DNA of 64,000 bases from assembly GCF_001662305.1 (NCBI RefSeq), contig NZ_BDEP01000030.1, positions 1-64,000 of the forward strand. The letters are read 5' to 3'. The DNA is from Halomonas caseinilytica. GTDB taxonomy: Bacteria > Pseudomonadota > Gammaproteobacteria > Pseudomonadales > Halomonadaceae. The notes below the pieces were generated by a model, which was not told the origin of the DNA, did not search any database, and saw nothing but the letters and a program-made list of their open reading frames with translations. A program made the translations under genes and the position numbers. Positions 44,548-54,673 of this stretch are shown in pieces (positions within the stretch are counted from its first letter, which is position 1; each line of letters begins with the position of its first letter).

Positions 44548-46013
44548 GCACGCTGATGATCCAGGGCACCACCTCGGATGCCGGCAAGAGCACGGTGGTG
44601 GCAGGGCTGTGTCGGCTGCTGGCCCGGCGCGGCGTGTCGGTGGCGCCCTTCAAGCCCCAGAACATGGCACTCAACAGCGCCGTGACGCCGGAGGGCGGCG
44701 AGATCGGTCGCTCCACGGCCTTGCAGGCGCTGGCGTCGGGTCTGGCGCCTCATACCGACATGAATCCGGTGCTGCTCAAGCCCGAAACCGATCGCGGTGC
44801 CCAGGTTATTCTCGATGGCCGGGTCCACGGGCATATGGACGCGCTGGATTACCACGCCTTCAAGCGACAGGCCCGCGAGACGGTGCTCTCGGCCTGGGAG
44901 CGACTGACGAGCTGCCACGACCTGGTGATTGCGGAGGGCGCCGGCAGCCCCGCCGAGATCAACCTGCGCCAGAACGACATCGCCAACATGGGGTTTGCCG
45001 AGGCGGTGGACTGCCCGGTGTGGCTGGTCGCCGACATCGACCGCGGCGGGGTCTTTGCCCAACTGGTGGGTACGCTCGAGTTGCTCAGCGACAGCGAACG
45101 GGCCCGGACCCAGGGCTTTGTCATCAATCGTTTTCGCGGCGATCTCGCGCTGCTCGAGCCGGGGCTCGATTGGCTCACCGGCCACACCGGCAAGCCGGTA
45201 TTCGGCGTGTTGCCTCATCTGAATGGGTTGCTGCTGGACGCCGAGGATGGTCTGGGACTCACCGAGAGCGCCGCCGAGGCGCCGGGGCTCAGGGTGGTGG
45301 TGCCGGCGTTGCCGCGGATCAGCAATCATACCGACCTGGACGCGCTGCGCCTGCATCCGCGAGTCGAGTTGACGCTGGTGGGGCCGGGGCGGGCCATTCC
45401 GCCGGCCGACGTCATCCTGCTGCCCGGCAGCAAGAGCACCGCAAGCGACCTGGCCTGGCTGCGCCGCGAGGGCTGGGAGGCGCAGATACGTCACCATCTG
45501 CGCTATGGCGGCCGGGTGCTGGGCATCTGCGGAGGCTTCCAGATGCTCGGTGAAGAGATCGAGGATTCGCAGGGCGTCGAGGGTGAGGCCGGCACGACGC
45601 CGGGGCTGGGGCTGCTGCCGATGCGCACCCGTATGGTGGCCGGCAAGCAGTTGCGCACCGTTCGGGGAACCCTCGCCGATGACGACGTGATGGTGAGCGG
45701 CTACGAAATCCACAATGGCGTCAGCGAAGGTCCGGCGCTGGATCGACCGTTGCTCGACCTCGAGGGCCGGCCGGATGGCGCGGTCAGCGCGGACGGCCAG
45801 GTGCTCGGCACCTATGTGCACGGGCTGTTCGACGAGGCGCCGGCGGCCGCCGCGCTGCTGGCGATGCTGGGACTGACGGGTGAGGGCGCCGCCGTCGACC
45901 TGGCCGCCCATCGCGAGCGCCAGCTCGACCGGTTGGCCGACACGCTGGAGGCGAATCTCGCTTCGGGGACCATCGAGATGCTGCTCAGCGAAAGTGCGTG
46001 GGGTCGTCGCTGA
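44544..46013 (+). CDS. cobQ: Adenosylcobyric acid synthase
   Basis: 489 aa. It amidates side chains b, d, e and g. The N-terminal domain has [22 protein letters not shown] and [22 protein letters not shown] (in parts); the C-terminal GATase-like domain has [15 protein letters not shown] with the nucleophile Cys, and GTYVHGLFD. Its 3' end overlaps the end of the opposing ugpQ gene by 29 nt. Confidence 0.95.
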   Translation: MSTLMIQGTTSDAGKSTVVAGLCRLLARRGVSVAPFKPQNMALNSAVTPEGGEIGRSTALQALASGLAPHTDMNPVLLKPETDRGAQVILDGRVHGHMDALDYHAFKRQARETVLSAWERLTSCHDLVIAEGAGSPAEINLRQNDIANMGFAEAVDCPVWLVADIDRGGVFAQLVGTLELLSDSERARTQGFVINRFRGDLALLEPGLDWLTGHTGKPVFGVLPHLNGLLLDAEDGLGLTESAAEAPGLRVVVPALPRISNHTDLDALRLHPRVELTLVGPGRAIPPADVILLPGSKSTASDLAWLRREGWEAQIRHHLRYGGRVLGICGGFQMLGEEIEDSQGVEGEAGTTPGLGLLPMRTRMVAGKQLRTVRGTLADDDVMVSGYEIHNGVSEGPALDRPLLDLEGRPDGAVSADGQVLGTYVHGLFDEAPAAAALLAMLGLTGEGAAVDLAAHRERQLDRLADTLEANLASGTIEMLLSESAWGRR

Positions 46014-46722
46014 TCACGCCGTGGACCCCCCACTCCCAGCGTGTGGCGAAGGCCGCCGGGTCGTTGGCCGTGTAGCACAGCAGTGCATGGCCGGCCTGGA
46101 CGATGTCACGGGCACGGGAGGCGCGCAGACGACGCCAGTCGGCGTGCACGCTGTAGGCGTCGATAGCCTCGCAGCGGGTGGCCCAGTCGCGGGGGATCCG
46201 TTCGAACAGCGCGCCCAGGGGGAGACGCTCGGCCGGTGCCTGGCGTCGCGCCTGCGTCAGGGCAGTGGCGTCGAAGGAGGAGACGATCAAGCGCTCGGCG
46301 GGCAGGGCGTCGAGCAGGGTCGGCAGGACGCGCTCGACCAGGGCCTTGGGGTCACGACCGCGGTTGACCTTGAGTTCCAGGTTGAGGCCCAGCGCCAGTT
46401 CGTCGATCAAGGTCAACATCTGTTCCAGGGTGGCCATGGATTCGCCAGCGAAGGCGGCATCGAACCAGCTACCGGCATCGAGTCGTCTGGCCTGGTCGAT
46501 GTCCAGGTCGGCCAGTCGGCCGCGTCCGTTGCTGCAGCGATTGATATCCCGGTCATGCCAGATCACCGGGGTGCCGTCGCCGAGCAGTTGCACGTCCAGC
46601 TCGACCCAGCGGCAGCCGGCTTCGTGGGCGGCTCGAACGGCGGCCAGGGTGTTTTCCGGCGCCCGGGCGGAAAGGCCGCGATGAGCGATCAGGCGAGGTG
46701 GGACGAGGGGCTGCTGGGGCAT
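45985..46722 (-). CDS. ugpQ: Glycerophosphodiester phosphodiesterase
   Basis: 245 aa cytosolic enzyme that releases glycerol-3-phosphate from glycerophosphodiesters. [41 protein letters not shown] and [10 protein letters not shown] give the catalytic His and Glu residues. It is the last gene of the ugp operon: its start overlaps the end of ugpC by 34 nt. Confidence 0.93.
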   Translation of the reverse strand: MPQQPLVPPRLIAHRGLSARAPENTLAAVRAAHEAGCRWVELDVQLLGDGTPVIWHDRDINRCSNGRGRLADLDIDQARRLDAGSWFDAAFAGESMATLEQMLTLIDELALGLNLELKVNRGRDPKALVERVLPTLLDALPAERLIVSSFDATALTQARRQAPAERLPLGALFERIPRDWATRCEAIDAYSVHADWRRLRASRARDIVQAGHALLCYTANDPAAFATRWEWGVHGVISDDPTHFR

Positions 46723-47810
46723 GAGTGGATGTCCTTGTCGTCGAGGCGTCGGCCGGTCTCGTGATCGAAGAGGTGCAGGCGGTCGGCGTCGGGGCGCAGA
46801 TACAGCGTATCGCCTTCGGCCACGGCGTGGACACCATCGAGTCGAGCCACCAGGGGCTCGTCCTGCCCCTCGAGGCGGACGTGCGCGAGGGTGTCGGCGC
46901 CAAGCGGCTCGACCAGCTCGACCCGGGTGGTCAGGGTGGTGTCATCGGGCTCGTCAACCGGCAACAGGTGCTCCGGGCGAATGCCCAGGCACACCGGCGT
47001 GTCGATGGCATCGCGCGCCGATGGGGCGGCGATGCGGGTGTCACAGGGTAGCGTGAGGGTGCCATGCGTCTGGCGGGCATCCAGGAAGTTCATCGCGGGA
47101 GAGCCGATGAAACCCGCCACGAAGCGGCTGGCGGGACACTCGTAGAGATGCATCGGCGTGCCGACCTGCTCGATGTGTCCGCCGTTCATCACCACCAGGC
47201 GGTCGGCCAGTGTCATGGCTTCGACCTGGTCGTGAGTGACGTAGACGGCGGTGACGCCGAGGCGTTTCTGCAGGCGACGGATCTCGATGCGCATCTGCAC
47301 GCGCAGCTTGGCATCGAGGTTGGAGAGCGGCTCGTCGAACAGAAAGACCTTGGGTTCGCGCACGATGGCCCGCCCCATGGCCACGCGCTGGCGCTGGCCG
47401 CCGGAGAGCTGGCGAGGACGGCGTTCGAGCAGGTCCTCGAGGCCGATCAGCCGTGCGGTCTCCTCGACCTTGCGGCGGCGTTCGGCCTTGGGCACGCCGC
47501 GGTTCTTCAGGGCATAGCCCATGTTGTCGGCCACGCTCATGTGGGGGTAGAGGGCATAGTTCTGGAACACCATGGCGATGTCGCGTTCGGCCGGCTCCAG
47601 ATCGTTGACGCGCCGGCCATCGATGGCGAGTTCCCCGTCGCTGATCGATTCCAGGCCGGCGAGCATGCGCAGCAGGGTGGACTTGCCGCAGCCCGAGGGA
47701 CCGACCACCACGATAAGCTCACCGTCGTCGATCGACAGATCGATGCCGTGCAGGGCGGTGAAACCATTGGGGTAGGTCTTGCGCAGGGCGTTCAAACTCA
47801 GGGTTGCCAT
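46689..47810 (-). CDS. ugpC: sn-glycerol-3-phosphate ABC transporter ATPase
   Basis: 373 aa. Walker [19 protein letters not shown], signature [19 protein letters not shown], Walker [13 protein letters not shown], and the C-terminal TOBE/regulatory domain (CLGIRPEHL). It powers UgpAE. ATG 47810 ([13 protein letters not shown]) matches the family start. A longer frame from ATG 47843, overlapping the ugpE stop as ATGA, adds 11 residues and is an alternative. Confidence 0.93.
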   Translation of the reverse strand: MATLSLNALRKTYPNGFTALHGIDLSIDDGELIVVVGPSGCGKSTLLRMLAGLESISDGELAIDGRRVNDLEPAERDIAMVFQNYALYPHMSVADNMGYALKNRGVPKAERRRKVEETARLIGLEDLLERRPRQLSGGQRQRVAMGRAIVREPKVFLFDEPLSNLDAKLRVQMRIEIRRLQKRLGVTAVYVTHDQVEAMTLADRLVVMNGGHIEQVGTPMHLYECPASRFVAGFIGSPAMNFLDARQTHGTLTLPCDTRIAAPSARDAIDTPVCLGIRPEHLLPVDEPDDTTLTTRVELVEPLGADTLAHVRLEGQDEPLVARLDGVHAVAEGDTLYLRPDADRLHLFDHETGRRLDDKDIHSCPSSPSSHLA

Positions 47811-47839
47811 AGCGGTATCTTGTCCATGCAGTGATTCGG

Positions 47840-48685
47840 TCATTTCTCGGCGTCGACCAGTCCCTTCACGAAGTAGCGCTGCATCAGCACGATCACCGCG
47901 ACCGGCGGCAGCATGGCCAGCAGGGCGGTGGCCATGACGGCTTGCCAGGGCACCAGGTTGTCGGCCGAGGAAAGCAGGCGCTTGAGGCTGACCACGATCG
48001 TCATGTAATCCGACTCGGTGGTGATCAGCAGCGGCCAGAGATACTGGTTCCAGCCATAGAGGAACATGATCACGAACAGGGCGGCGATATTGGTCTTCGA
48101 CAGTGGCAGCAGGATGTCCTTGAGAAAGCGCCAGGGGCCGGCACCGTCGACCCGAGCCGCCTCGAGCAGCTCCGGCGGCACGGTGAGGTAGAACTGGCGG
48201 AAGAGGAAGGTGGCGGTGGCGCTGGCGATCAGCGGCAGGATCAGCCCGGCATAGGAGTTCAGCAGGTTGAGGTCGGCCGCAATCTTGTAGGTGGGCATGA
48301 TGCGCACCTCCACCGGCAGCATCAGGGTGATGAAGATCAGCCAGAAGCACAGCCGACGCAGCGGAAAGCGGAAGAAGACGATGGCATAGGCGGCGAGGAT
48401 GGCGATGAAGATCTTGCCGCAGGCGATGCCCAGCGCCATGACCGTGGAGTTGAACAGCAGCCTGGCCACGTCGGTGCCGAGGCGGGCCACCGGTTCGCTG
48501 AGCACGGCGTGGAAGTTGCCGAGTCCCTGCTCGCCGAACCACAGCGGTGCGGTGCCGGTGTACAGCGAGGCCTGGTCGTGGGTGGCGGCGGTGATGGCCA
48601 GCCAGACCGGCAGGCAGAAGGCGAGCAGGGCCAGGATCAGCAGGGCGTGACTGGCGATGTCGAGGCCGGGGCGGCGGTAGCGCAT
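47840..48685 (-). CDS. ugpE: sn-glycerol-3-phosphate ABC permease UgpE
   Basis: 281 aa inner-membrane permease of the MalG type with six helices. The EAA loop is [25 protein letters not shown], which contacts the ATPase. The start [17 protein letters not shown] fits the family. It follows ugpA with an 18-bp gap. Confidence 0.93.
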   Translation of the reverse strand: MRYRRPGLDIASHALLILALLAFCLPVWLAITAATHDQASLYTGTAPLWFGEQGLGNFHAVLSEPVARLGTDVARLLFNSTVMALGIACGKIFIAILAAYAIVFFRFPLRRLCFWLIFITLMLPVEVRIMPTYKIAADLNLLNSYAGLILPLIASATATFLFRQFYLTVPPELLEAARVDGAGPWRFLKDILLPLSKTNIAALFVIMFLYGWNQYLWPLLITTESDYMTIVVSLKRLLSSADNLVPWQAVMATALLAMLPPVAVIVLMQRYFVKGLVDAEK

Positions 48686-48703
48686 CGTGGTCGTTCTCCG
48701 GGG

Positions 48704-49579
48704 TCAGTACTGTACCTTGCGTTCGAGATAGCGGAACTGCAGCAGGGTCAGCAGCCCCACCAGCAGCATCAGCAGCACCGACTGCGCCGCGCTGGAGCCC
48801 AGGTCGTAGCCGATGAAGCCATCCTCGTAGACCTTGTAGACCAGCGTTCGCGTGGCGCCGCCAGGGCCGCCGGCGGTCGTGGCGTCGATGGTGCCGAAGA
48901 TCTCGAAGAAGGCGTAGACGCTGTTCATCACCAGCAGAAAGAAGCTGGTCGGCGACAGCAGGGGAAAGGTGATGGTCCAGAAGCGTCGCCAGGGACCCGC
49001 GTTATCGATGGCCGCGGCCTCCAGCAAGCTCCTCGGAATGGCCTGCAACCCGGCCAGGAAGAACACGAAGTTGTAGCTCATCTGCTTCCAGATCGAGGCC
49101 ATCACCACCAGCGCCATGGCCTGGCCGCCATTGAGCTGATGGTTCCAGTCGATGCCGAGTGCACCGAGCCAGGCACTGATCAGGCCGAGCTCGGGGTCGA
49201 GCATGAACATCCACAACACGCCGGCCACTGCCGGTGCCACGGCATAGGGCCAGATCAACAGCGTCTTGTAGCCGTGGGCGCCCTTGATCACACGGTCGGC
49301 GAGCACCGCCAGCAGCAGTGCCAACGCCATGGCGCCGAGCGCCACGCCGATGCTGAAGGCAACGGTGATACCGAGCGCCCGATAATACTCTGCCGAGGCC
49401 AGCACGCGGGCGAAGTTCTCGAAGGCGACGAAGGTGCGGCCGAGACCGAAGGGGTCCTCGACATAGAAGGCCTGGAGGACGGCTTGGGCGGCCGGCCAGA
49501 AGAAAAAGACCGCGACGATGACCAACTGAGGGGCCAGCAGCAGCCAGGGCGTGAGGCGGTGACGTTGAAAAGTCGCCAT
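48704..49579 (-). CDS. ugpA: sn-glycerol-3-phosphate ABC permease UgpA
   Basis: 291 aa MalF-type inner-membrane permease. The EAA loop is [26 protein letters not shown]. It begins [19 protein letters not shown], like other UgpA proteins. A strong hairpin lies in the 71-bp gap after ugpB. Confidence 0.93.
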   Translation of the reverse strand: MATFQRHRLTPWLLLAPQLVIVAVFFFWPAAQAVLQAFYVEDPFGLGRTFVAFENFARVLASAEYYRALGITVAFSIGVALGAMALALLLAVLADRVIKGAHGYKTLLIWPYAVAPAVAGVLWMFMLDPELGLISAWLGALGIDWNHQLNGGQAMALVVMASIWKQMSYNFVFFLAGLQAIPRSLLEAAAIDNAGPWRRFWTITFPLLSPTSFFLLVMNSVYAFFEIFGTIDATTAGGPGGATRTLVYKVYEDGFIGYDLGSSAAQSVLLMLLVGLLTLLQFRYLERKVQY

Positions 49580-49608
49580 GGTGATCCGTCATAGCTGTTC
49601 AGGAGAGG

Positions 49609-49632
49609 CCGGAACGCCACGAGGCGTTCCGG
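49609..49632 (-). terminator. Hairpin between ugpB and ugpA
   Basis: CCGGAACGCC (49609-49618) pairs with GGCGTTCCGG (49623-49632) through a perfect 10-bp stem and 4-nt loop, with no T-run. It may stabilise the ugpB mRNA or attenuate the downstream genes, giving more binding protein than permease. Confidence 0.6.
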
Positions 49633-49650
49633 TGCAGGCGTGCCGATGGC

Positions 49651-50967
49651 TCAGTCGTTGGCTTGCTGGAAGCGTTCCAGCAGCTCGTTGCTGCGGCTCA
49701 CGGCCTCGTCCATGCCTTCCTGGACGCCGATGTCACCATTGAAGATCTTCTCCAGTTGTTCCTCGATCACGTCACGGATCTGCGGCATGTTGCCCAGACG
49801 CAGCCCCTTGGAGTTGGCCGTTGGCGTGACGCCGGTCATCTGCTCGATGGCCACGGCACTGCCGGGATTGTCTTCGTAGAAGCCTTGTTCCTGGCCGAGT
49901 TCGTAGGCGGCCTCGGTGATCGGCAGGTAGCCGGAGAACTGGTGCCAGTCGGCCTGGACCTCGGCGGAGGAGAGGTAGTCGAAGAATTCGGCGACACCCT
50001 GGTAGACCTCATCGCTCTGCCCTGCCAGAACCCACAGCGAGGCGCCGCCGATGATGCTGTTCTGCGGCGTGTCGATCAGCTCGCTCGAATAGGGCAACGG
50101 TGCCACGGAGAACTCGAAGTCCTCGGCGTTGGCGCGCACGCCTGCCAGCGAAGCGGAGGAGGCCATCAGCATGGCGCATCGACCGGTGTAGAAGGCCGGT
50201 GCAGCCTCGTCGAAGCGCCCGCCGTAGTCGAAGCGGCCGTCCTGCTGCCAGTCGGTCAGGCGCTGGATGTGGTCGACGACGGCGGTGTCGTTGATGGTCA
50301 GGCGTGCATCCAGGCCACCGAAACCGTTCTCTTCGGTGGCGAAGGGCAGGTCGTGGCGGGCGGAGAAGTTCTCGAGCTGGATCCAGGAAGGCCAAGTGGT
50401 GGTCATGCCGCATTCGGCGGCGCCGGAGTCGACGATCTGGCCGAGAGCCTCGCCGAGCCCTTCCCAGGTGGCCGGGACCTCATCCACGCCGGCTTCGGCG
50501 AGGATGTCGCGATTGACGTAGACCACCGGCGTCGAGGAGTTGAAGGGCATGGATAGCATCTGGCCGTCGCCGTTGGTGTAGTAGCCGGTCACGGCAGGCA
50601 GGAAGGCATCCGGGTCGAAGTCGAGGCCCGAGTCGGCCATCAGTTCGTGCACCGGCACGATGGCCCCCTCGGCATTCATCATGGTGGCGGTGCCGACCTC
50701 GTAGATCTGCACGATGGCCGGTGCTTCATTGGCACGGAAGGCTGCGATGGCGCTGGTCATGGTTTCGGAGTAGTTGCCGCGAAACGATGGCTTGACGACA
50801 TAGTCGTCCTGGGTGTCGTTGAAGTTCGCGGCGATCTCATCGACCTTGTTGCCCAGTTCGCCTCCCATGGCATGCCACCAGGCGATCTCGGTAGCGCCTT
50901 GGGCGGAAAGCGACAGGCCGGCGGCGGCCAGCCCCAGGGTCAGTGCTCCAGCGTGGATACGCGACAT
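49651..50967 (-). CDS. ugpB: sn-glycerol-3-phosphate binding protein
   Basis: 438 aa periplasmic protein. A signal peptide (MSRIHAGALTLGLAAAGLSLSAQGA) is followed by TEIAWWHAMGGELGNKVDEIA and later MPFNSSTPVVYVNRDI, SLWVLAG, typical UgpB blocks. It binds glycerol-3-phosphate and glycerophosphodiesters for UgpAEC. ATG 50967 with AAGGAGAC upstream is used; the frame extends to 51000. First gene of the ugp operon. Confidence 0.94.
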   Translation of the reverse strand: MSRIHAGALTLGLAAAGLSLSAQGATEIAWWHAMGGELGNKVDEIAANFNDTQDDYVVKPSFRGNYSETMTSAIAAFRANEAPAIVQIYEVGTATMMNAEGAIVPVHELMADSGLDFDPDAFLPAVTGYYTNGDGQMLSMPFNSSTPVVYVNRDILAEAGVDEVPATWEGLGEALGQIVDSGAAECGMTTTWPSWIQLENFSARHDLPFATEENGFGGLDARLTINDTAVVDHIQRLTDWQQDGRFDYGGRFDEAAPAFYTGRCAMLMASSASLAGVRANAEDFEFSVAPLPYSSELIDTPQNSIIGGASLWVLAGQSDEVYQGVAEFFDYLSSAEVQADWHQFSGYLPITEAAYELGQEQGFYEDNPGSAVAIEQMTGVTPTANSKGLRLGNMPQIRDVIEEQLEKIFNGDIGVQEGMDEAVSRSNELLERFQQAND

Positions 50968-51045
50968 CGGTGTCTCCTTGTCTCTTGTCGGGTCTTGCAT
51001 CGGAAAGCCCGAGCCATGCGACGGCCTGGGCAGTCAGGCCCCGGC

Positions 51046-51079
51046 ACATTAGGTCATGACGATGACAACTCCATGAAAG
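51046..51079 (-). promoter_or_regulatory. Pho box and promoter of ugpB
   Basis: On the minus strand CTTTCAT-GGAG-TTGTCAT (51079-51062) has two 7-bp PhoB half-sites at 11-bp pitch, close to CTGTCAT-N4-CTGTCAT. Ten bases further is TAATGT (51051-51046), a -10-like hexamer. ATG follows about 80 bp downstream. The gap 50968-51294 holds nothing else that I can support. Confidence 0.75.
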
Positions 51080-51294
51080 CTAGATCATGCCCTCGGGGAC
51101 CGCCATGCTGCGGGGGCGAAGGAGGAAGAGATAAGAAGGAAGAACCGCTATGCCGGGTTATCTCGGTTGCATCTGTCGACGGATCAGCCTCGGGCAGATA
51201 TCACTATCGATGTTGTGCGGAGAGAGAGCCCGGTGGGGGAATATGATAGGCTGCGCGGCTCATATCGAGGCGTGTGATGGACGAGGAAGAATCG

Positions 51295-51867
51295 ATGAGA
51301 GTGGTGCATGTCAAGAACGAGGACCAGCGCGAGGCGTGCCTGGCACGGTTGTGTGCCGAGGTCTACGGTCACCAGGCCGGTATCGCGCCGCTGGCAACCT
51401 TCGCCGGTGTGCTGGGGGTGCTGGTCAAGCAGGAAGCGGCCCGCGTGCTGGCACTGGTCGATGACGATGCGCAGCCGGTCGCATTGGCGCTGCTGGCGCT
51501 GGACGAGGCGGGTGAGGGCATGAATGTCATGCAACTGGCCTCGCTGACCGACAGCAAGGTGGCCGATCCGGCTGGACGCCTGGTGGCCGAACTGGCCTTG
51601 CGCGCGCCCTTGCGGGTGGATGCCATGAACGAGGCACAACAGCAACGCTTCGAGGCTGCCGGTATCAAGCGCTGGTTCGACGGCAAGAGCGGCGTGCGTA
51701 TCGGGCTTGGGCCCAAGCATCCCGCTTCGGGACTCGATGACCTGCCGCGCACGCTGACAGTGGATGAAAACGCCGTGGCGCAATCCTTCAAGCGCGACCG
51801 TGAGGCCTTCGAGGACTACAAGCGCCGCTTTATTCGCGGGTTGGAGTCGTTTCCGCTATCTCTGTGA
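51295..51867 (+). CDS. Uncharacterised protein, weakly GNAT-like
   Basis: 190 aa. I do not recognise the family with confidence. The segment RVVHVKNEDQREACLARLC...VLALVDDDAQPVALALLALDEAG, with a core then VMQLASLTDSKV, resembles the strand order of GNAT acetyltransferases, but no acetyl-CoA motif is clear. The C-terminal FKRDREAFEDYKRRFIRGLE is helical and charged. ATG 51295 with GAGGAAGA upstream is preferred to ATG 51274. It stands alone, converging with azurin. Confidence 0.6.
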   Translation: MRVVHVKNEDQREACLARLCAEVYGHQAGIAPLATFAGVLGVLVKQEAARVLALVDDDAQPVALALLALDEAGEGMNVMQLASLTDSKVADPAGRLVAELALRAPLRVDAMNEAQQQRFEAAGIKRWFDGKSGVRIGLGPKHPASGLDDLPRTLTVDENAVAQSFKRDREAFEDYKRRFIRGLESFPLSL

Positions 51868-51938
51868 TGGCCGTGCTCTGTGATGGCCGCGCCGAAGACG
51901 ACGCCCGGCGTGCCAGGCGTCGTTGCAAGGGGAGTGAT

Positions 51939-52406
51939 TTACTCCTCGGTGACCGTGAAGGTCCCCTGCATGGAAGCGAAGTGGCCGGGGAAGGAGCAGA
52001 AGAAGGTCAGGTCTCGGCCTGCCAGGTCCTCGGTGGAGAACTCGATGCTGGTGCTTTCGCCACCGCCGATGATCTCGGTAGCGGCGATGACGCGGTCATC
52101 GTCGGCCGGCAGGTAGTCGCTTTCCAGACCGGCCTTCATGCCTTCCTGGGACAAGGCCTGGGCATCCTCGGTGGCGGAGAGTACCCAGTTGTGGCCCATC
52201 ACGTTGGCATCCATCGAGCCGGTGTGTTCCAGCGTCAGCGTGACGGTCTCGCAGCTGGCGGGTACGCTCAGCGAGTCGGTGTCGAACTGCATCTGATCGT
52301 TGCTTTCGACGGTCAGCTTGCAGGCCTCGTCGTCGGCGGCAAAGGTCGGGGCGCTGGTCAGGGCGGCCGCGAGGCCGACGGCGGTCAACATCCAGGTGAT
52401 TTTCAT
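51939..52406 (-). CDS. azu: Azurin, blue copper protein
   Basis: 155 aa. A signal peptide (MKITWMLTAVGLAAALTSAPTFA) precedes the cupredoxin fold. Type 1 copper ligands are visible: His in MGHNWVLS, then Cys, His and Met in FFCSFPGHFASMQG. The Cys pair (CKLTV, SCETV) forms the azurin disulfide. It is a periplasmic electron carrier. CAGGAG precedes ATG 52406. Confidence 0.93.
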   Translation of the reverse strand: MKITWMLTAVGLAAALTSAPTFAADDEACKLTVESNDQMQFDTDSLSVPASCETVTLTLEHTGSMDANVMGHNWVLSATEDAQALSQEGMKAGLESDYLPADDDRVIAATEIIGGGESTSIEFSTEDLAGRDLTFFCSFPGHFASMQGTFTVTEE

Positions 52407-52465
52407 GATGACGCTCCTGTTGAGTGTGTCGTCAATGAGATTGTATTTCTGTATACACAATACTC

Positions 52466-52494
52466 ATTCTTTTGTAGCCATTTGGATCTGTCAA
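52466..52494 (-). promoter_or_regulatory. Azurin promoter candidate
   Basis: TTGACA (52494-52489), 17-bp spacer and AAGAAT (52471-52466) on the minus strand. Between it and the gene lies TGTATACA (52449-52456), a small palindrome. No FNR-type TTGAT-N4-ATCAA was seen. Confidence 0.45.
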
Positions 52495-52592
52495 GCGACT
52501 TCGGCGGTGATGCCCCAATGCTCGACTTGACCCGCTGCCAGCATAACGCTTGACTGGTTCTCCAGTTCATTAGCGAATTAAGGAATGCCCCC

Positions 52593-53570
52593 ATGGTCAA
52601 GCGTATCGAGTTTTCCCGCACTGGTGGCCCGGAAGTGCTCGAGTTCGTCGATGCTCCGCTGGTCGAGCCGCAAGCCGGTGAGGTGCGGATTCGACATCAG
52701 GCCGTCGGTCTGAACTTCATCGATATCTATTTTAGAACCGGTCTCTATCCCGTGCCTTCCTTGCCCTCCGGACTGGGCACCGAGGGAGCAGGTGTCGTCG
52801 AGGCGGTGGGCGATGGCGTCGAGCACCTGGCAGTGGGAGACCGGGTCGCCTATGCCCAGGGCCCCCTGGGCGCCTATGCCGAGCAGCACGTCGTACCGGC
52901 CGATAAGGTCGTGGCACTGCCTGACGGGGTCGATGGCGAGACGGCGGCTGCGTCGATGCTCAAGGGGCTGACCGTACAGTATCTGCTGCGTCAGACCTAT
53001 CGGCTCGAGGGCAGCGAGACCATTCTCTTTCATGCGGCTGCCGGTGGGGTGGGCTCGATTGCCTGTCAGTGGGCTCGGGCACTCGGCGTGAAGCTGATCG
53101 GCACGGTCAGCTCTCCCGAGAAGGCAGCGCTGGCCCGGGAAAATGGGGCCTGGGCGACCATCGACTATACCCGCGAGGATGTCGTCGAGCGGGTGCGCGA
53201 ACTGACCGACGGGGCGATGTGCGACGTGGTCTACGACTCGGTCGGCAAGGATACCTGGGAGACCTCGCTGGATTGCCTGAAAAAGCGCGGCCTGATGGTC
53301 AGCTTCGGCAACGCCTCAGGGCCGGTCGAGGGCGTCAACATCGGTATTCTCAACCAGAAGGGAGCGCTCTACGTAACGCGGCCGAGCCTCAATGGCTATG
53401 CCGATACGCGTGAGCGCCTGGAGAGCATGTGCGCTGATCTGTTCGCGATGCTGGAGAGCGGCCAGGTGAAGATCGACATCGCCCAGCGCTTTCCGCTCGC
53501 CGAGGCGGGCAAGGCCCAGGAGGCGCTGGCCGGACGCCTGACGACCGGCTCCACTATCCTGGTGCCCTGA
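52593..53570 (+). CDS. qor: NADPH:quinone reductase
   Basis: 325 aa zinc-free MDR enzyme. It starts VKRIEFSRTGGPEVLEFVDAP, has GLNFIDIYFRTGLYPVPSLPSGLGTEGAGVVE (in parts) and the NADPH site LFHAAAGGVGSIACQWARALG. No catalytic zinc ligands. It reduces quinones one electron at a time in related E. coli Qor. AAGGAA lies upstream of ATG 52593. Confidence 0.92.
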   Translation: MVKRIEFSRTGGPEVLEFVDAPLVEPQAGEVRIRHQAVGLNFIDIYFRTGLYPVPSLPSGLGTEGAGVVEAVGDGVEHLAVGDRVAYAQGPLGAYAEQHVVPADKVVALPDGVDGETAAASMLKGLTVQYLLRQTYRLEGSETILFHAAAGGVGSIACQWARALGVKLIGTVSSPEKAALARENGAWATIDYTREDVVERVRELTDGAMCDVVYDSVGKDTWETSLDCLKKRGLMVSFGNASGPVEGVNIGILNQKGALYVTRPSLNGYADTRERLESMCADLFAMLESGQVKIDIAQRFPLAEAGKAQEALAGRLTTGSTILVP

Positions 53571-53612
53571 TGCCCTGTTGCCCTGCTCCGAGCCGCCTGG
53601 GCACGGGGAATG

Positions 53613-54518
53613 TCACAGCGAGGCGTCGAGTTCGCCGATCAAGCGCTCGCGCCGCTTCAGTGCGGTGAGGCCGGTCTCGCCGAGCTGGTTCGCCGCCTCG
53701 CTCAACAGTCCTTCCACCAGCAGCATGAAGGCGCACATGCTATTGCTGAAGAACAGACTGTGGTTGGGCACCGGGAAGCTGTATCGCGCAACCTTGGCGA
53801 GCGGAGAGGCCGTGGAGTCCGTCAGGGCAATGACCCGGATACCCTGGCGGGCCGCCACCTCGGCGGTCGTCAGCACACTGGGGGTATAGGGAAAGCAGCT
53901 TGCCACCACCAGCACATCGCCCTCACCGAGCTGGGCCAAGGCATCCGCGACGCCATGTCGCGCGGCATCGAGCGGTGCCACGTCCGGACGCAGCATGCCC
54001 AGGCCATAGGCCATGAACGATGCCAGCGAGGCGAACTGGCGCATGCCGTGCACCCTCACGCGACGCGCCTCGGCCAGCAGCCCGGCGGCCTCCACGAAGC
54101 TCACTTCATCGATTTCCGCCACCATATCGCCGATATTGGCGCTCTCCTGGCGTCCCAGGCGGGACAACCGGGCATGACTGCCGTCGTTGCCATCACCGTC
54201 CAGCAGGCGGGAGACCTGATCGCTGTAGAAGCTCTTGCCTTCGGTGACGTTGCGACGAAAGACGCCCTGCAGGCCGGCGAAGCCATCGAACCCCAGGCGC
54301 TGGGCCAGGCGAGATAGCGTGGAGGGGCTGACGCTCAGGCGTTCGGCCAGCTCGCTGATCGAGGACACCGCGGCTTGCTGGGGAGCGGTGACCAGCGCGG
54401 TCAGCACATGGCGCGAGCGCTTGCCCAGGCGTACCGAACCCTCGCCGCCCTCGATATCGGCGAGCAGGCGCTCGAGGTCTCCGAGCGTTTCGGGGCGGGG
54501 TGAGGCGGATGGCGTCAT
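53613..54518 (-). CDS. RpiR/MurR-family transcriptional regulator
   Basis: 301 aa. An N-terminal HTH (SSISELAERLSVSPSTLSRLAQRLGFDGFAGLQ) is followed by a SIS sugar-phosphate-binding domain (RVRVHGMRQFASLASFMAYGL, VLVVASCFPYTPSVL). Members sense phosphosugars or other small ligands. It is divergent from a class III aminotransferase and probably controls it. Start 54518 is chosen (MTPSASPRPETLG); ATG 54605 or 54563 would add low-complexity residues. Confidence 0.85.
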   Translation of the reverse strand: MTPSASPRPETLGDLERLLADIEGGEGSVRLGKRSRHVLTALVTAPQQAAVSSISELAERLSVSPSTLSRLAQRLGFDGFAGLQGVFRRNVTEGKSFYSDQVSRLLDGDGNDGSHARLSRLGRQESANIGDMVAEIDEVSFVEAAGLLAEARRVRVHGMRQFASLASFMAYGLGMLRPDVAPLDAARHGVADALAQLGEGDVLVVASCFPYTPSVLTTAEVAARQGIRVIALTDSTASPLAKVARYSFPVPNHSLFFSNSMCAFMLLVEGLLSEAANQLGETGLTALKRRERLIGELDASL

Positions 54519-54603
54519 GGTGAATTCCGGGGTATCCTGAGCGGTTGGCGAACGGACGAGCATTGTAGCGTCCGGGGAAGGTGGCGTCAGTGAGGCAGGG
54601 CTC

Positions 54604-54646
54604 ATATTTGCAAATATATTTCCTTATTGACAGTATAAGAAATATT
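54604..54646. promoter_or_regulatory. AT-rich divergent operator/promoter region
   Basis: ATATTTGCAAATAT (54604-54617) is a perfect 14-bp palindrome. It abuts an imperfect repeat ATATTTCCTTAT (54616-54627) / ATAAGAAATAT (54635-54645), which frames TTGACA (54627-54632), a -35 for the aminotransferase. The site is the natural operator for the divergent RpiR regulator. Confidence 0.55.
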
Positions 54647-54673
54647 ATTGCTTATAGAGCCCGGGAGGGCAGC

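Noticed and set aside
47831-49594. 587-codon plus-strand frame opposite ugpE and ugpA
   Set aside because: Low-complexity Q/G/H-rich translation typical of antisense membrane genes.
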